Part shown: positions 1 through 7,800 of the stretch, in pieces | Layout: the number at the start of each line of letters is the position of its first letter | How positions within the stretch are numbered: the first letter of the stretch is position 1 | Source of the DNA: Streptosporangium amethystogenes | Lineage (GTDB): Bacteria; Actinomycetota; Actinomycetes; Streptosporangiales; Streptosporangiaceae | Assembly: GCF_000721075.1 (NCBI RefSeq) | Contig: NZ_JOEQ01000012.1 | Location: 186,001 to 250,000, forward strand | DNA: 64,000 bases | Direction: 5' to 3' | Position numbers and translations under genes: made by a program | Notes under the pieces: generated by a model | What the model was told of the DNA's origin: nothing | Seen by the model: the letters and a program-made list of their open reading frames with translations, nothing else | The model's database searches: none

Positions 1-117
1 GAGATGCAGCTCCAGCTCCTCCGCGACCTTCCGCATCAGCGCGGTGTCGTATTCGAGCTCCGCCTTACCGTCCAGCCCGGGCCAGCCTGGGGCACCGTCC
101 ATGGAGGCTCTGCTCAC
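1..117 (-). CDS. N-terminal part of an unidentified protein, cut by the window edge
   Basis: Thirty-nine codons are visible before the left edge. I chose the GTG at 117 because GAGGGG lies five bases upstream; an in-frame ATG at 102 has no clear ribosome site. The visible product is acidic and helix-prone, with a stretch reading EYDTALMRKVAEELELHL near the edge. It lies 86 bp downstream of two WXG100 genes on the same strand, so it is probably the third gene of that ESX substrate operon. WXG-type and ESX-associated proteins often begin with helical segments of this kind, but too little is present to name a family. Confidence 0.6.
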   Translation of the reverse strand, partial: MSRASMDGAPGWPGLDGKAELEYDTALMRKVAEELELHL

Positions 118-203
118 GTTTTCCCCTCGAAGAAGACGAACGGTCCCCGGCCATCGCGTCATGCTCGATGGCCGAGACCAGCGTGAGACGCGTACCGACC
201 GTG

Positions 204-503
204 TCAGCCGCCCCAGATGGCCCTGTTACGCGCCTCGGCCGCCTTGTAGTTCTCGTTCGCGGTACCGAGGGCGGCCACAGCGCTGTTCAGCTGGTTTCCC
301 ATCTCCCGCTCGGCGGCATCCCAGATCTTGCGGTGATCCTCGAAGAAATTCGCCGCACCGCCCTCCCAGCTGCCGCCCAGCACTGCTGCGAGCTTGGTGA
401 TGAGGTCGTCGGTGGCTTTGTCCATGGCCGTGACGACCTTCAGGAGGCCCTCCTGAGCCAGCTCCATCTGGACGAAGTTAACCTTCGTGTAGTCGTCGGA
501 CAT
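204..503 (-). CDS. WXG100 family ESX secretion substrate (EsxA/EsxB-like)
   Basis: The product has 99 residues, the usual length of a WXG100 protein. The hallmark turn is SWEGG in mid-protein, between two predicted helices. The tail carries YKAAE, a match to the YxxxD/E signal that directs mycobacterial substrates to ESX secretion. Family members form a four-helix-bundle dimer and leave the cell folded. The ATG at 503 has GGAGATCAGC directly upstream. The gene follows another WXG100 gene (555-881) on the same strand with a 51-bp gap, so the two products are probably heterodimer partners secreted by the EccC/EccD machine encoded a few kilobases to the right. Confidence 0.85.
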   Translation of the reverse strand: MSDDYTKVNFVQMELAQEGLLKVVTAMDKATDDLITKLAAVLGGSWEGGAANFFEDHRKIWDAAEREMGNQLNSAVAALGTANENYKAAEARNRAIWGG

Positions 504-554
504 GCTGATCTCCGTTCTCGATCATGGATAGAGCAGGTTCACCTCACGGTGCCG

Positions 555-881
555 CTAGCTCCTGGGGGCGTTGATGAGAGCGTCGACCCTGCCGATGCCT
601 GCCTGCACGTCCTGGTCCGCCGCGCTGTAGACGATGGAGTTGTCGCCCATCTTCCGGGCGATCTCCTCCAGATCCTGTCGCACGATCACCATCTGCTCGT
701 CCCAGACGCGCATGGCGCTGACGAACTTGGCAGACGCCGGGCCGAGCCAGCCCGAGCTGGTCAACTCCAGAGTCGTGGTCTCGACACCCTTGCGCAGACC
801 CTCGACATACTGCGCGGTGTCAACGACCAGCTCGGATCCTTTTTGGATCTGTGACGCACTCGCGCCGAAAAACTCCGTCAC
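555..881 (-). CDS. WXG100 family ESX secretion substrate, partner of the 204-503 gene
   Basis: I place the start at GTG 881, five bases after GGAGG; this gives 108 residues, typical of the family, whereas upstream in-frame codons add an arginine-rich stretch without such a site. The WXG turn is SGWLGPA, in mid-protein. The tail carries YSAAD, which fits the YxxxD/E export signal of ESX substrates. It is the first gene of a minus-strand run that continues with 204-503 and the partial gene at the left edge. A TTGACA-type promoter candidate with an inverted repeat lies 120-165 bp upstream. Both paired genes having an export signal is slightly unusual, because in mycobacterial heterodimers usually only one partner needs it. 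Confidence 0.82.
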   Translation of the reverse strand: MTEFFGASASQIQKGSELVVDTAQYVEGLRKGVETTTLELTSSGWLGPASAKFVSAMRVWDEQMVIVRQDLEEIARKMGDNSIVYSAADQDVQAGIGRVDALINAPRS

Positions 882-1000
882 CGGCCACCTCCGTGACATA
901 AGCCTGCTTTGTCGCGACGATGCCGTGCCCCACCGGCCGTACACGTATAAAGCCACATATGCGAACAGAAAGGGCCATAGCCGCGAACATCATCAAACGG

Positions 1001-1046
1001 CATGTTAGCTAGCTGATGCAACATACCTAACATGAATGCATGTCAA
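1001..1046 (-). promoter_or_regulatory. Candidate promoter and operator of the WXG100 operon
   Basis: On the minus strand TTGACA (1041-1046) precedes TATGTT (1020-1025) with 15 bases between, which is short of the ideal 17. A perfect 8-bp inverted repeat, CATGTTAG (1001-1008) and CTAACATG (1027-1034), encloses the -10 element, so a dimeric repressor could block it. The stretch is AT-rich compared with its surroundings. Confidence 0.4.
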
Positions 1047-1073
1047 GCTCAGATAACACTTTGGACACACTAA

Positions 1074-1100
1074 GAAAAACGCGCAGGCCAGAGGTGCGCG
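1074..1100 (-). terminator. Rho-independent terminator after the YbaB-like gene
   Basis: Read on the minus strand, CGCGCA and TGCGCG (1095-1100 and 1080-1085) form a 6-bp stem with a 9-base loop, followed at once by five T residues (1079-1075). It lies about 75 bp downstream of the YbaB-like stop codon and separates that gene from the WXG100 operon. Confidence 0.65.
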
Positions 1101-1174
1101 GGCGGTGCTGGTGCCCAACGTGATCGGTACGGAGCCGGTCAGATCACGACTGAGGGCCGCGGCGGTCCGGGGCG

Positions 1175-1615
1175 CTACTCAAGCCTCCGGCGAATGCGGT
1201 CGAGCTCGCCCATCGCATCCTCGAACGTCCGCTGGTAGACGGCCTCTGCGGACTTGAGCCGGTCCGTCGCCACGTCCGGGTCGGCGATGAACTTCATCGG
1301 GTTCATCTCCTCGCCGAACGTCTCGCCCATCGCCGCGCTCATCCGCACCTGCAGGTCCTGGGAGGCGTCCTGGAGGACCGCCTTTATCTTCTCCGCGAGC
1401 TCGGACGAGCTCAGCCGCATCGCCTTGGGGTGGATGTCGAGCGTACGCAGCCCCTCGGCCGTGTATTCCACCGTGACCAGTTCGTCCTCGTCCTGGGCAC
1501 GCCCCACCAGTTTGGCCATGTCCTCCTGCAGGCTCCCCATCCGGGCGATCTGCGAGTCCGCGTCATTCAGCAGCTTGTCGATATCGATGTTCGCGAAATC
1601 CCCGAATTCCCTCAT
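1175..1615 (-). CDS. YbaB/EbfC-like DNA-binding family protein of the ESX locus
   Basis: The 146-residue product has the YbaB/EbfC pattern: an N-terminal helix with LNDADSQIARMGSLQEDM, a central sheet with VTVEYTAEGLRTLDIHP, and a C-terminal helix. It is longer than the usual 100-residue YbaB by a charged C-terminal extension. Small YbaB-like proteins are recurrent neighbours of ESX genes in actinomycetes. True YbaB binds DNA as a nucleoid-associated dimer; whether this divergent version does is unknown. GGGGAGGG lies just upstream of the ATG. The gene has its own promoter candidate and its own terminator, so it is probably transcribed alone. An alternative view is a secretion-associated helical protein that only shares the fold. 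Confidence 0.7.
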   Translation of the reverse strand: MREFGDFANIDIDKLLNDADSQIARMGSLQEDMAKLVGRAQDEDELVTVEYTAEGLRTLDIHPKAMRLSSSELAEKIKAVLQDASQDLQVRMSAAMGETFGEEMNPMKFIADPDVATDRLKSAEAVYQRTFEDAMGELDRIRRRLE

Positions 1616-1637
1616 CGAGGGTCCCCTCCCCGGGCAT

Positions 1638-1666
1638 CATTTACCCCACGGGTAACAGGCGGTCAG
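1638..1666 (-). promoter_or_regulatory. Promoter with palindromic operator upstream of the YbaB-like gene
   Basis: Minus-strand CTGACC (1661-1666) and TAAATG (1638-1643) are separated by exactly 17 bases and would start transcription about 15 bases before the ATG at 1615. A perfect palindrome, TTACCC-CAC-GGGTAA at 1641-1655, fills the spacer and touches the -10 element. Apart from this site I see nothing in the 241-bp gap 1616-1856. Confidence 0.5.
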
Positions 1667-1856
1667 TTTCCGGGCAACCTAGCCGCCCTTCCCGCGGGGT
1701 GGCAATACGGCCGGGATCACGAGGGCCGACGCCGGAGCCTGTCCAACTCCGCGAAACCCCCGACCTTCCGCGGTCACGCCGACGACAACGCGATGCCGAG
1801 TGGCTTCGAGCGGATCGCCCCCGGGCAGGACAAGCCCATGCCCTACGGGCAGTGGC

Positions 1857-3302
1857 TCAGCCGGCCAGGCCACGTACCCAGGAGTAGACGTCCAGCACGC
1901 CGAGGGCGAGCGGGAACAACGCGACGAGCAGCAGGGTCTCCACGATGTCCCCGGCCCTGCCCCAGAACGGGGACGGTTTCCCACGCGGCAGCGACAGGCC
2001 GATGCCCGCCGGGATCGCCGCGGCCCAGAACACCCCCGTCGTCACACCGACCGCCATCAGGCCGCCCCCGGCGACGGCCTCCGAGATCGCGAAGAGGGCG
2101 ATCCCCCCGATGCCGGCGCTCATCAGCCAGAGCCGCTGGCCAAACCCCTGGAAGACCCGGGCTCGCATGAGGAAGGTCAGCGACAGGGGCAGCATGGTGG
2201 CCGTGGCGATCCAGCGCGGGTCCAGCGCCAGATAGATCTGGGCCGCCAGCCCCGTCAACGCGGTCGCCACCACGAATCCGGTCGCGTACTGCCGGGCCTG
2301 ACCGGCGCGTTCCCCGACGGCCACGCCGTCGACCTGCTGGTTGTCGCTCCGCAACTCCTCCGCGTTGGTGGGCATCGAGGGCATCGGCATCCCGGCGAGC
2401 CGGAACGACATCGTCGAGATCAGCGGGCCGAACGCCAGCATGACCGTGACGGTCACCACGGCGACTCCCTGAGCGGGAGCACCGGAGAACAGCACGACGG
2501 CGGCTCCCGCCGCCCCGGCCGCCGCGGCCACGGCGGAGCCGAGGAAACCGGGCACGCCGTCGGCGACCGCGACGAGACCGAGGGTCGCGACGAGCACGGT
2601 GACGGCGAACGCCGACAGCAGGTGGGGCGCGCCCAGCCCGCTCAGCCCTCCGGTTCCCAGCGGCGCGAGGAGTCCCGCGAGAAAACCGTAGGGCAGCGCC
2701 GCGTATCCGATCAGCGCACCCGCCCCGGAGTCGCCCACCGCCCGGGACAACACGGCGCCCGCGGCGATCAGGAGGACCGCGAACACCCCGGAGAGCACGG
2801 CGGGAACCGTCCACGGCGGCCCCGCCAGCATCAGCGACAGGGTTCCGGTGACCAGGAGTACCACCGCGAGCCCCACCCCCGCCAGGCGGGTGTGCTTCGG
2901 GTCCCACTTTCCGGGGCCGTCCTTCACCCTGGTGGCGACCACGTCGGCCACGTCGTCGAACAGGGCCGGCGGCAGGATGGAATCGCGGGGCCGAAGGTAG
3001 AGCACCTCACCGTCGAGCACCCCCAGAGCCCCCAGGCTCTGACCGATGTCCAGCGGGGCGCCGCCGAGCCGCTGGAGCACCCATCCCGGAGCCGTCACGG
3101 AGTCGCCCGCCGGCTCGCCCATCGCCTGCAGCAGGCCCGGCAGGATGTGCGGCAGCGGAAGGTCGGCCGGTAGCGCCAGGTCCGCCTTCCCCCTGGGGGC
3201 CACCACCGTGACATGACACAGTGCGGGCAGTGGAGCGGCGACCCGGGCCAGCGCGGTCTGAGGCATCAATCCCGGAGCGGGCGGTTGAGTCAGTGAACTC
3301 AC
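1857..3302 (-). CDS. eccD: Type VII secretion integral membrane protein EccD
   Basis: The 481-residue product has the EccD layout: an N-terminal ubiquitin-like domain (about residues 20-95, starting near CHVTVVAPRG) followed by a long run of hydrophobic helices, about eleven, to the end. EccD forms the membrane pore ring of the ESX complex as a dimer beside EccB, EccC and EccE. I chose GTG 3302 because GGAGG lies seven bases upstream; open frame continues well beyond it antisense to eccC, but that part is a shadow. The gene is divergent from eccC across 144 bp. Length and helix count match intact EccD proteins. Confidence 0.9.
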   Translation of the reverse strand: MSSLTQPPAPGLMPQTALARVAAPLPALCHVTVVAPRGKADLALPADLPLPHILPGLLQAMGEPAGDSVTAPGWVLQRLGGAPLDIGQSLGALGVLDGEVLYLRPRDSILPPALFDDVADVVATRVKDGPGKWDPKHTRLAGVGLAVVLLVTGTLSLMLAGPPWTVPAVLSGVFAVLLIAAGAVLSRAVGDSGAGALIGYAALPYGFLAGLLAPLGTGGLSGLGAPHLLSAFAVTVLVATLGLVAVADGVPGFLGSAVAAAAGAAGAAVVLFSGAPAQGVAVVTVTVMLAFGPLISTMSFRLAGMPMPSMPTNAEELRSDNQQVDGVAVGERAGQARQYATGFVVATALTGLAAQIYLALDPRWIATATMLPLSLTFLMRARVFQGFGQRLWLMSAGIGGIALFAISEAVAGGGLMAVGVTTGVFWAAAIPAGIGLSLPRGKPSPFWGRAGDIVETLLLVALFPLALGVLDVYSWVRGLAG

Positions 3303-3446
3303 GATTGTCCTCCGTCCCCCCGTGAACGTCACAGACATCACGGATACGCCGGATACGGTAGCGGGCGAGAATGGATCATACGCGGGAGCCGTAGCTGAAC
3401 ATCCGTGGCCGACGACCCGTCGAACCGCCAGAAGGGTGATCCCAGG

Positions 3447-6400
3447 GTGAGCATCGTCGTCATACGACGTCCTGAACGCCGTCCCCCGCCCAAGCCGCCT
3501 CGGGGCGAGATCCTGCTTGAGTCTCCACCGGAGATTCCCGAGGTCGAGTCGCAGGGGTTCACCGCGATCCTCACCTACCTGCCGATGCTGGCCGGCGGCG
3601 CCGCGATGGGCCTGATGTTCACCGCCGGCGGCAACTCCAACCCGATCATGTACGTGGCGAGCGGCCTGTTCGCCGTCTCCATGGTGGGCATGTCGCTGGG
3701 GCAGATGGGCCGCCAGTCCGGGGAGCGCAGGCAGCGGCTGAACGGCCTGCGTCGCGACTACTTCCGCTACCTCGCCCAGATCCGCAAAAGGGTCCGGCGG
3801 GCCGCCGCCCAACAGCGGGAGGCCCTTGAATGGGGTGCCCCCGCCCCCGACTCCCTGTGGTGGATCGCCATGGGTCCGCGCCTGTGGGAACGGCGCCCCA
3901 ACGACGACGACTTCGGCACCGTGCGACTGGGCACGGGCGTGCAGAAACTCGCCCTCAAGCTCATCCCTCCCGATTCCAAGCCGGTGGAGGATCTGGACGC
4001 GCTGTCCTCCGGTGCGCTGCGACGGTTCGTCCGGGCGCACTCGACCGTCTCCCGGCTGCCGGTCGCGGTGGCTCTGCACTCCTTCGCCCGGATCAGGCTG
4101 ACCGGCGACCCTGCGGCCGTACGCGAGATCACTCGCGCGATGATCGCTCAGATCGCCGTGTTCCACTCCCCCGACGACATGCGGATCATGGTGTGCGCGG
4201 GCGAGGGGTGGATGTCGCAGTGGGACTGGGTCAAGTGGCTGCCCCACGCGCTGCACCCCGAGGAGAGCGACGCCGCGGGCCCGGTCCGGCTCATGACAGG
4301 CGACCTCGGCGAGCTCGACAAGCTGGTCGGCGACGAGCTGAGGGAGCGGGCCCGGTTCAGCCCGGGTGCCTCCTCCGCCGCCCTGCCGTACCACGTGCTG
4401 ATCATCGACGGTGGCCACGTGCCACCCGACTCCCAGCTGGGCGGTGACACCATCCAGGGGGTCACTGTGATCGACCTGTCCGGCTCGACGGCACCGATCG
4501 AGGAGAAGAACACCCTGCGGCTGGACGTCCAGCCCGAGGGCTTCTTCATGGTCAAGATCGACCACGCGGGCAAGGAGCAGACGACCCGCCTCGGCGATCC
4601 CGACCGGATGGACTTCCTCAGGTCCGAGGGACTGGCCCGGCAGCTCGCGCCGCTGCGCGCCTCGACCGCCAAGGGCGGGGAGACACAGGACGTGCTCTCG
4701 GTGAACACCTCGCTGACCGACCTGCTCGGTGTCGGCGACCCGTCCCGCCTCGACCCGGCGGTGACCTGGCGCCCCAGGGCCGGTCGCAACCGGCTACGGG
4801 TGCCGATCGGCCTCGGCTCCGACGGGCGGGTGGTCGAACTCGACATCAAGGAGTCCGCGCAGGGCGGGATGGGACCGCACGGGCTGGTCATCGGCGCCAC
4901 CGGCTCGGGCAAGAGCGAGCTGCTGCGCACCCTGGTGCTCGGGCTGGCGATCACCCACTCGTCGGAGATCCTGAACTTCGTCCTGGTCGATTTCAAGGGC
5001 GGCGCCACCTTCCTCGGCCTCGACACCCTCTCCCACGTCTCGGCGGTCATCACCAACCTCGAAGACGAGCTCCCCCTCGTCGACCGCATGTACGACGCCC
5101 TGCACGGCGAGATGGTCCGCCGCCAGGAGCTGCTGCGCGCGGCCGGCAACTACGCCTCGCTCCGCGACTACGAGCGGGCCCGCGAGCAGGGCACCGACCT
5201 GGCGCCGATGCCCACGCTGTTCGTCGTCATCGACGAGTTCAGCGAGCTGCTCTCGGCCAAGTCCGAGTTCATCGAGCTGTTCGTGATGATCGGGCGGCTC
5301 GGCCGCTCTCTTGGCGTGCACCTGCTGCTGGCCTCACAGCGGCTGGAGGAGGGGCGGCTGCGCGGCCTGGACACTCACCTGTCCTACCGGGTGGGCCTGC
5401 GCACGTTCTCGGCGATGGAGAGCCGGGTCGTACTGGGCGTCGCCGACGCCTACGAGCTGCCGTCCGCCCCGGGTAACGCCTACCTCAAGTTCGAGACCAC
5501 CGGAATGACCCGCTTCAAGGCCGCCTACGTGTCCGGTCCCTACCAGGCGGACCCGCGCCACACGGTGACACCGGACGGACGGGGAGCGATCCAGCAGGTG
5601 ACGCAGTACGGCCCGGCATTCGTCCCGATCCCCGTCGTGGAGGAGCCGGCGGCGGACGAACGCGTGCAGAACGACCTGAGCAGCCTGCTGGACATCGTGG
5701 TCGGCCGGCTGAACGGCCAGGGTCCACCCGCCCACCGCATCTGGCTGCCTCCGCTGAGTGCCCCCCCGACCGTCGGCCATCTGCTCCCGCCGCTGTCGAT
5801 CACGCCGGAACACGGCCTCACCACGGCCGGATGGGTGGGCCGGGGCCGGTTGCACGCCGTGGTGGGCATCATCGACAAACCGTTCGAGCAGCGCAGTGAC
5901 CCGTTCTGGATGGACCTGGCGGGTGCGACCGGTCACGTCGGCGTCGCGGGCGGAACCCAGAGCGGCAAGAGCACGGTGCTCCGCACACTGATCACCAGCA
6001 TGGCGCTCACCCACACGCCCCGCGAGGTGCAGTTCTACTGCCTGGACTTCGGCGGCGGCGCACTCGCCTCGCTGGAGGGGCTGCCCCACGTCGGCGGGAT
6101 CGCCAGCCGCCTCGACGGTGACCGGGTCCGCCGTACGGTCGCCGAGATCGCCGTCCTCCTGCAGCAACGAGAGCGCGACTTCGCCGAACAGGGCATCGAA
6201 TCGATCACCACCTACCGGCAGCGACTCGCCGACGGGACGATCGAGGGTGACGGCTGGGGAGACGTCTTCCTCGTGGTCGACGGCTGGCTGACCGTCCGGC
6301 AGGAGTTCGAGACGATCGAACCCGTGATCACCGACCTGGCCGCGCGCGGTCTCGGCTACGGCATCCACGTCGTGGCCGCGACCAACAAGTGGTCGGAGTT

Positions 6401-7418
6401 CCGCCCGGGCATCCGCGACCTGTTCGGCACCCGGGTGGAGCTCAAGCTCGGCGACGCCTACGAGTCCGAGGTCAACCGGAAGTCGTCACTGGCCGTTCCG
6501 GAGGGCGTACCGGGACGCGGGCTCACCAAGGAGGGCCTGCACTTTTTGTCCGCGCTCCCCCGAATCGACGGCGTCCGGAACGCCGAGGACCTGTCCACCG
6601 GGGTACGCGCGCTCGTCTCGGCCGTCAAGAACGCCTGGCAGGGCCCCTCCGCCAAGCCCGTGCGGCTGCTGCCGTCGATACTGCCCGCCGGGACGCTGCC
6701 CGACATCACGCGGACCGGCCCTGGCCGGATCCCGATCGGCATCGACGAGGCCACCCTCTCGCCCGTCATGCTCGACTTCGAGACGGACCCGCACTTCATC
6801 GTGGTGGGCGACACCGAGAGCGGGAAGTCCAACCTGCTACGGCTCGTCACCGAGGGCCTGGTCGCCCGGCGCACCCCGCAGGAGGCCATGATGATCGTTA
6901 TCGACTACCGGCGGTCGCTGCTGGACTCCGCCGCCACCGAGCACCGCATCGGCTACGCCGCCTCCGGCGTGGCCGCCCTCGAACTGATCAACGACGCCCG
7001 TGCCGCGCTGCTCAAACGGCTGCCGCCGGCGAATCTCACCCCCGACCAGCTCCGGGCCAGGGACTGGTGGCAGGGCTGCGACCTCTACATCGTCGTCGAC
7101 GACTACGACCTCGTCGCGACCTCGTCGAACCCGCTGCAGCCGCTGGTGGAGCTGCTGCCGCAGGCCCGCGACATCGGACTGCACCTGGTCATGTCACGCG
7201 CGATGGGCGGCGTCGGCCGGGCGATGTTCGACCCGGTCATCCAACGGGTCAAGGACATGGCCAGCCCCGCGGTCATCCTCTCCGGCAACAAGGACGAGGG
7301 TTCCCTATTCGGCAACGTGCGCCCCCATCCGCTTCCGGTGGGCCGGGGATACCACGTCGACAGGAAGTCCGGCGCCCGCCTCATCCAGACCGCGCTCTTC
7401 CCGCCCCCGGAGGTGTAG
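3447..7418 (+). CDS. eccC: Type VII secretion ATPase EccC, single-chain form
   Basis: The 1323-residue motor protein begins with two membrane helices (about residues 35-85) and then has three FtsK/SpoIIIE ATPase modules. Walker A lysines are at K489 (GATGSGKSE), K841 (GGTQSGKST) and K1127 (GDTESGKSN). Module 1 has a full Walker B with D596-E597 (VVIDEF). Modules 2 and 3 have VVDGW and VVDDY, so the catalytic glutamate is missing, as is usual in EccC, where they act as substrate-binding and regulatory units. I chose GTG 3447 because the conserved family N-terminus VSIVVIRRPERRP starts there after GAAGGGTG; GTG 3405 is the alternative. EccCa and EccCb are fused here, unlike in mycobacterial ESX-1. 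Confidence 0.95.
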   Translation: MSIVVIRRPERRPPPKPPRGEILLESPPEIPEVESQGFTAILTYLPMLAGGAAMGLMFTAGGNSNPIMYVASGLFAVSMVGMSLGQMGRQSGERRQRLNGLRRDYFRYLAQIRKRVRRAAAQQREALEWGAPAPDSLWWIAMGPRLWERRPNDDDFGTVRLGTGVQKLALKLIPPDSKPVEDLDALSSGALRRFVRAHSTVSRLPVAVALHSFARIRLTGDPAAVREITRAMIAQIAVFHSPDDMRIMVCAGEGWMSQWDWVKWLPHALHPEESDAAGPVRLMTGDLGELDKLVGDELRERARFSPGASSAALPYHVLIIDGGHVPPDSQLGGDTIQGVTVIDLSGSTAPIEEKNTLRLDVQPEGFFMVKIDHAGKEQTTRLGDPDRMDFLRSEGLARQLAPLRASTAKGGETQDVLSVNTSLTDLLGVGDPSRLDPAVTWRPRAGRNRLRVPIGLGSDGRVVELDIKESAQGGMGPHGLVIGATGSGKSELLRTLVLGLAITHSSEILNFVLVDFKGGATFLGLDTLSHVSAVITNLEDELPLVDRMYDALHGEMVRRQELLRAAGNYASLRDYERAREQGTDLAPMPTLFVVIDEFSELLSAKSEFIELFVMIGRLGRSLGVHLLLASQRLEEGRLRGLDTHLSYRVGLRTFSAMESRVVLGVADAYELPSAPGNAYLKFETTGMTRFKAAYVSGPYQADPRHTVTPDGRGAIQQVTQYGPAFVPIPVVEEPAADERVQNDLSSLLDIVVGRLNGQGPPAHRIWLPPLSAPPTVGHLLPPLSITPEHGLTTAGWVGRGRLHAVVGIIDKPFEQRSDPFWMDLAGATGHVGVAGGTQSGKSTVLRTLITSMALTHTPREVQFYCLDFGGGALASLEGLPHVGGIASRLDGDRVRRTVAEIAVLLQQRERDFAEQGIESITTYRQRLADGTIEGDGWGDVFLVVDGWLTVRQEFETIEPVITDLAARGLGYGIHVVAATNKWSEFRPGIRDLFGTRVELKLGDAYESEVNRKSSLAVPEGVPGRGLTKEGLHFLSALPRIDGVRNAEDLSTGVRALVSAVKNAWQGPSAKPVRLLPSILPAGTLPDITRTGPGRIPIGIDEATLSPVMLDFETDPHFIVVGDTESGKSNLLRLVTEGLVARRTPQEAMMIVIDYRRSLLDSAATEHRIGYAASGVAALELINDARAALLKRLPPANLTPDQLRARDWWQGCDLYIVVDDYDLVATSSNPLQPLVELLPQARDIGLHLVMSRAMGGVGRAMFDPVIQRVKDMASPAVILSGNKDEGSLFGNVRPHPLPVGRGYHVDRKSGARLIQTALFPPPEV

Positions 7419-7503
7419 GTCACGCCGACCCCTTCCGCAAACCCGCCTCCGCTATGCTCGATCATGATCGGCTCGGGGGCGGTGCCGAGGAAGGGGCGGT
7501 CAC

Positions 7504-7800
7504 ATGGACGGTATCGATCTTCACTTTCAGGCGCTCGAACGGTGCCGTACGAAGGTGGGGAAGCTGGCCAACCGGGTTCGTGACGAGCTCAGCGATGATC
7601 ACCCCGCCCCGCCGTCCGACACCTCCGACTACGGAAAACTCAACGGCTCCGCCGCGCTCGCCGGTCTCGTCGACACCCTGGAGAAGTTGATCCACGAGGA
7701 GCTCCAGCAGGTCAGGGAGAAGCTCGGCGGCGTCGAACACGCCCTGGAGACGGTGCAGGACAACGTCCGCGGGGCGGACGACGCCAGCGGAGGGCGGTAG
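7504..7800 (+). CDS. Small helical EspC-like ESX-associated protein
   Basis: The 98-residue product is nearly all helix-prone and charged, begins LHFQALERCRTKVGKLANRV, and ends with a helix containing HALETVQDNVRGADDA. This matches the general plan of EspC-like proteins, which resemble WXG100 proteins without the WXG turn and pair with larger ESX substrates. GGAAGGGG lies nine bases upstream of the ATG. Its stop shares a base with the next start (TAGTG at 7798-7802), so translation of the two is coupled. I infer that it is a chaperone or co-secreted partner for the WXG-transglycosylase protein that follows. The family assignment is by pattern only. Confidence 0.65.
   Translation: MDGIDLHFQALERCRTKVGKLANRVRDELSDDHPAPPSDTSDYGKLNGSAALAGLVDTLEKLIHEELQQVREKLGGVEHALETVQDNVRGADDASGGR

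Noticed and set aside
3341..3357. Tandem CGGATACG repeats in the eccD-eccC gap as an operator
   Set aside because: Two 8-base copies with one base between them could be chance in a GC-rich gap, and no promoter elements with proper spacing are visible around them.
3303..4565. Extension of the eccD frame across the start of eccC
   Set aside because: The frame stays open but the sequence there is antisense to the EccC N-terminus, and the GTG at 3302 has a proper ribosome site and gives the normal EccD length.
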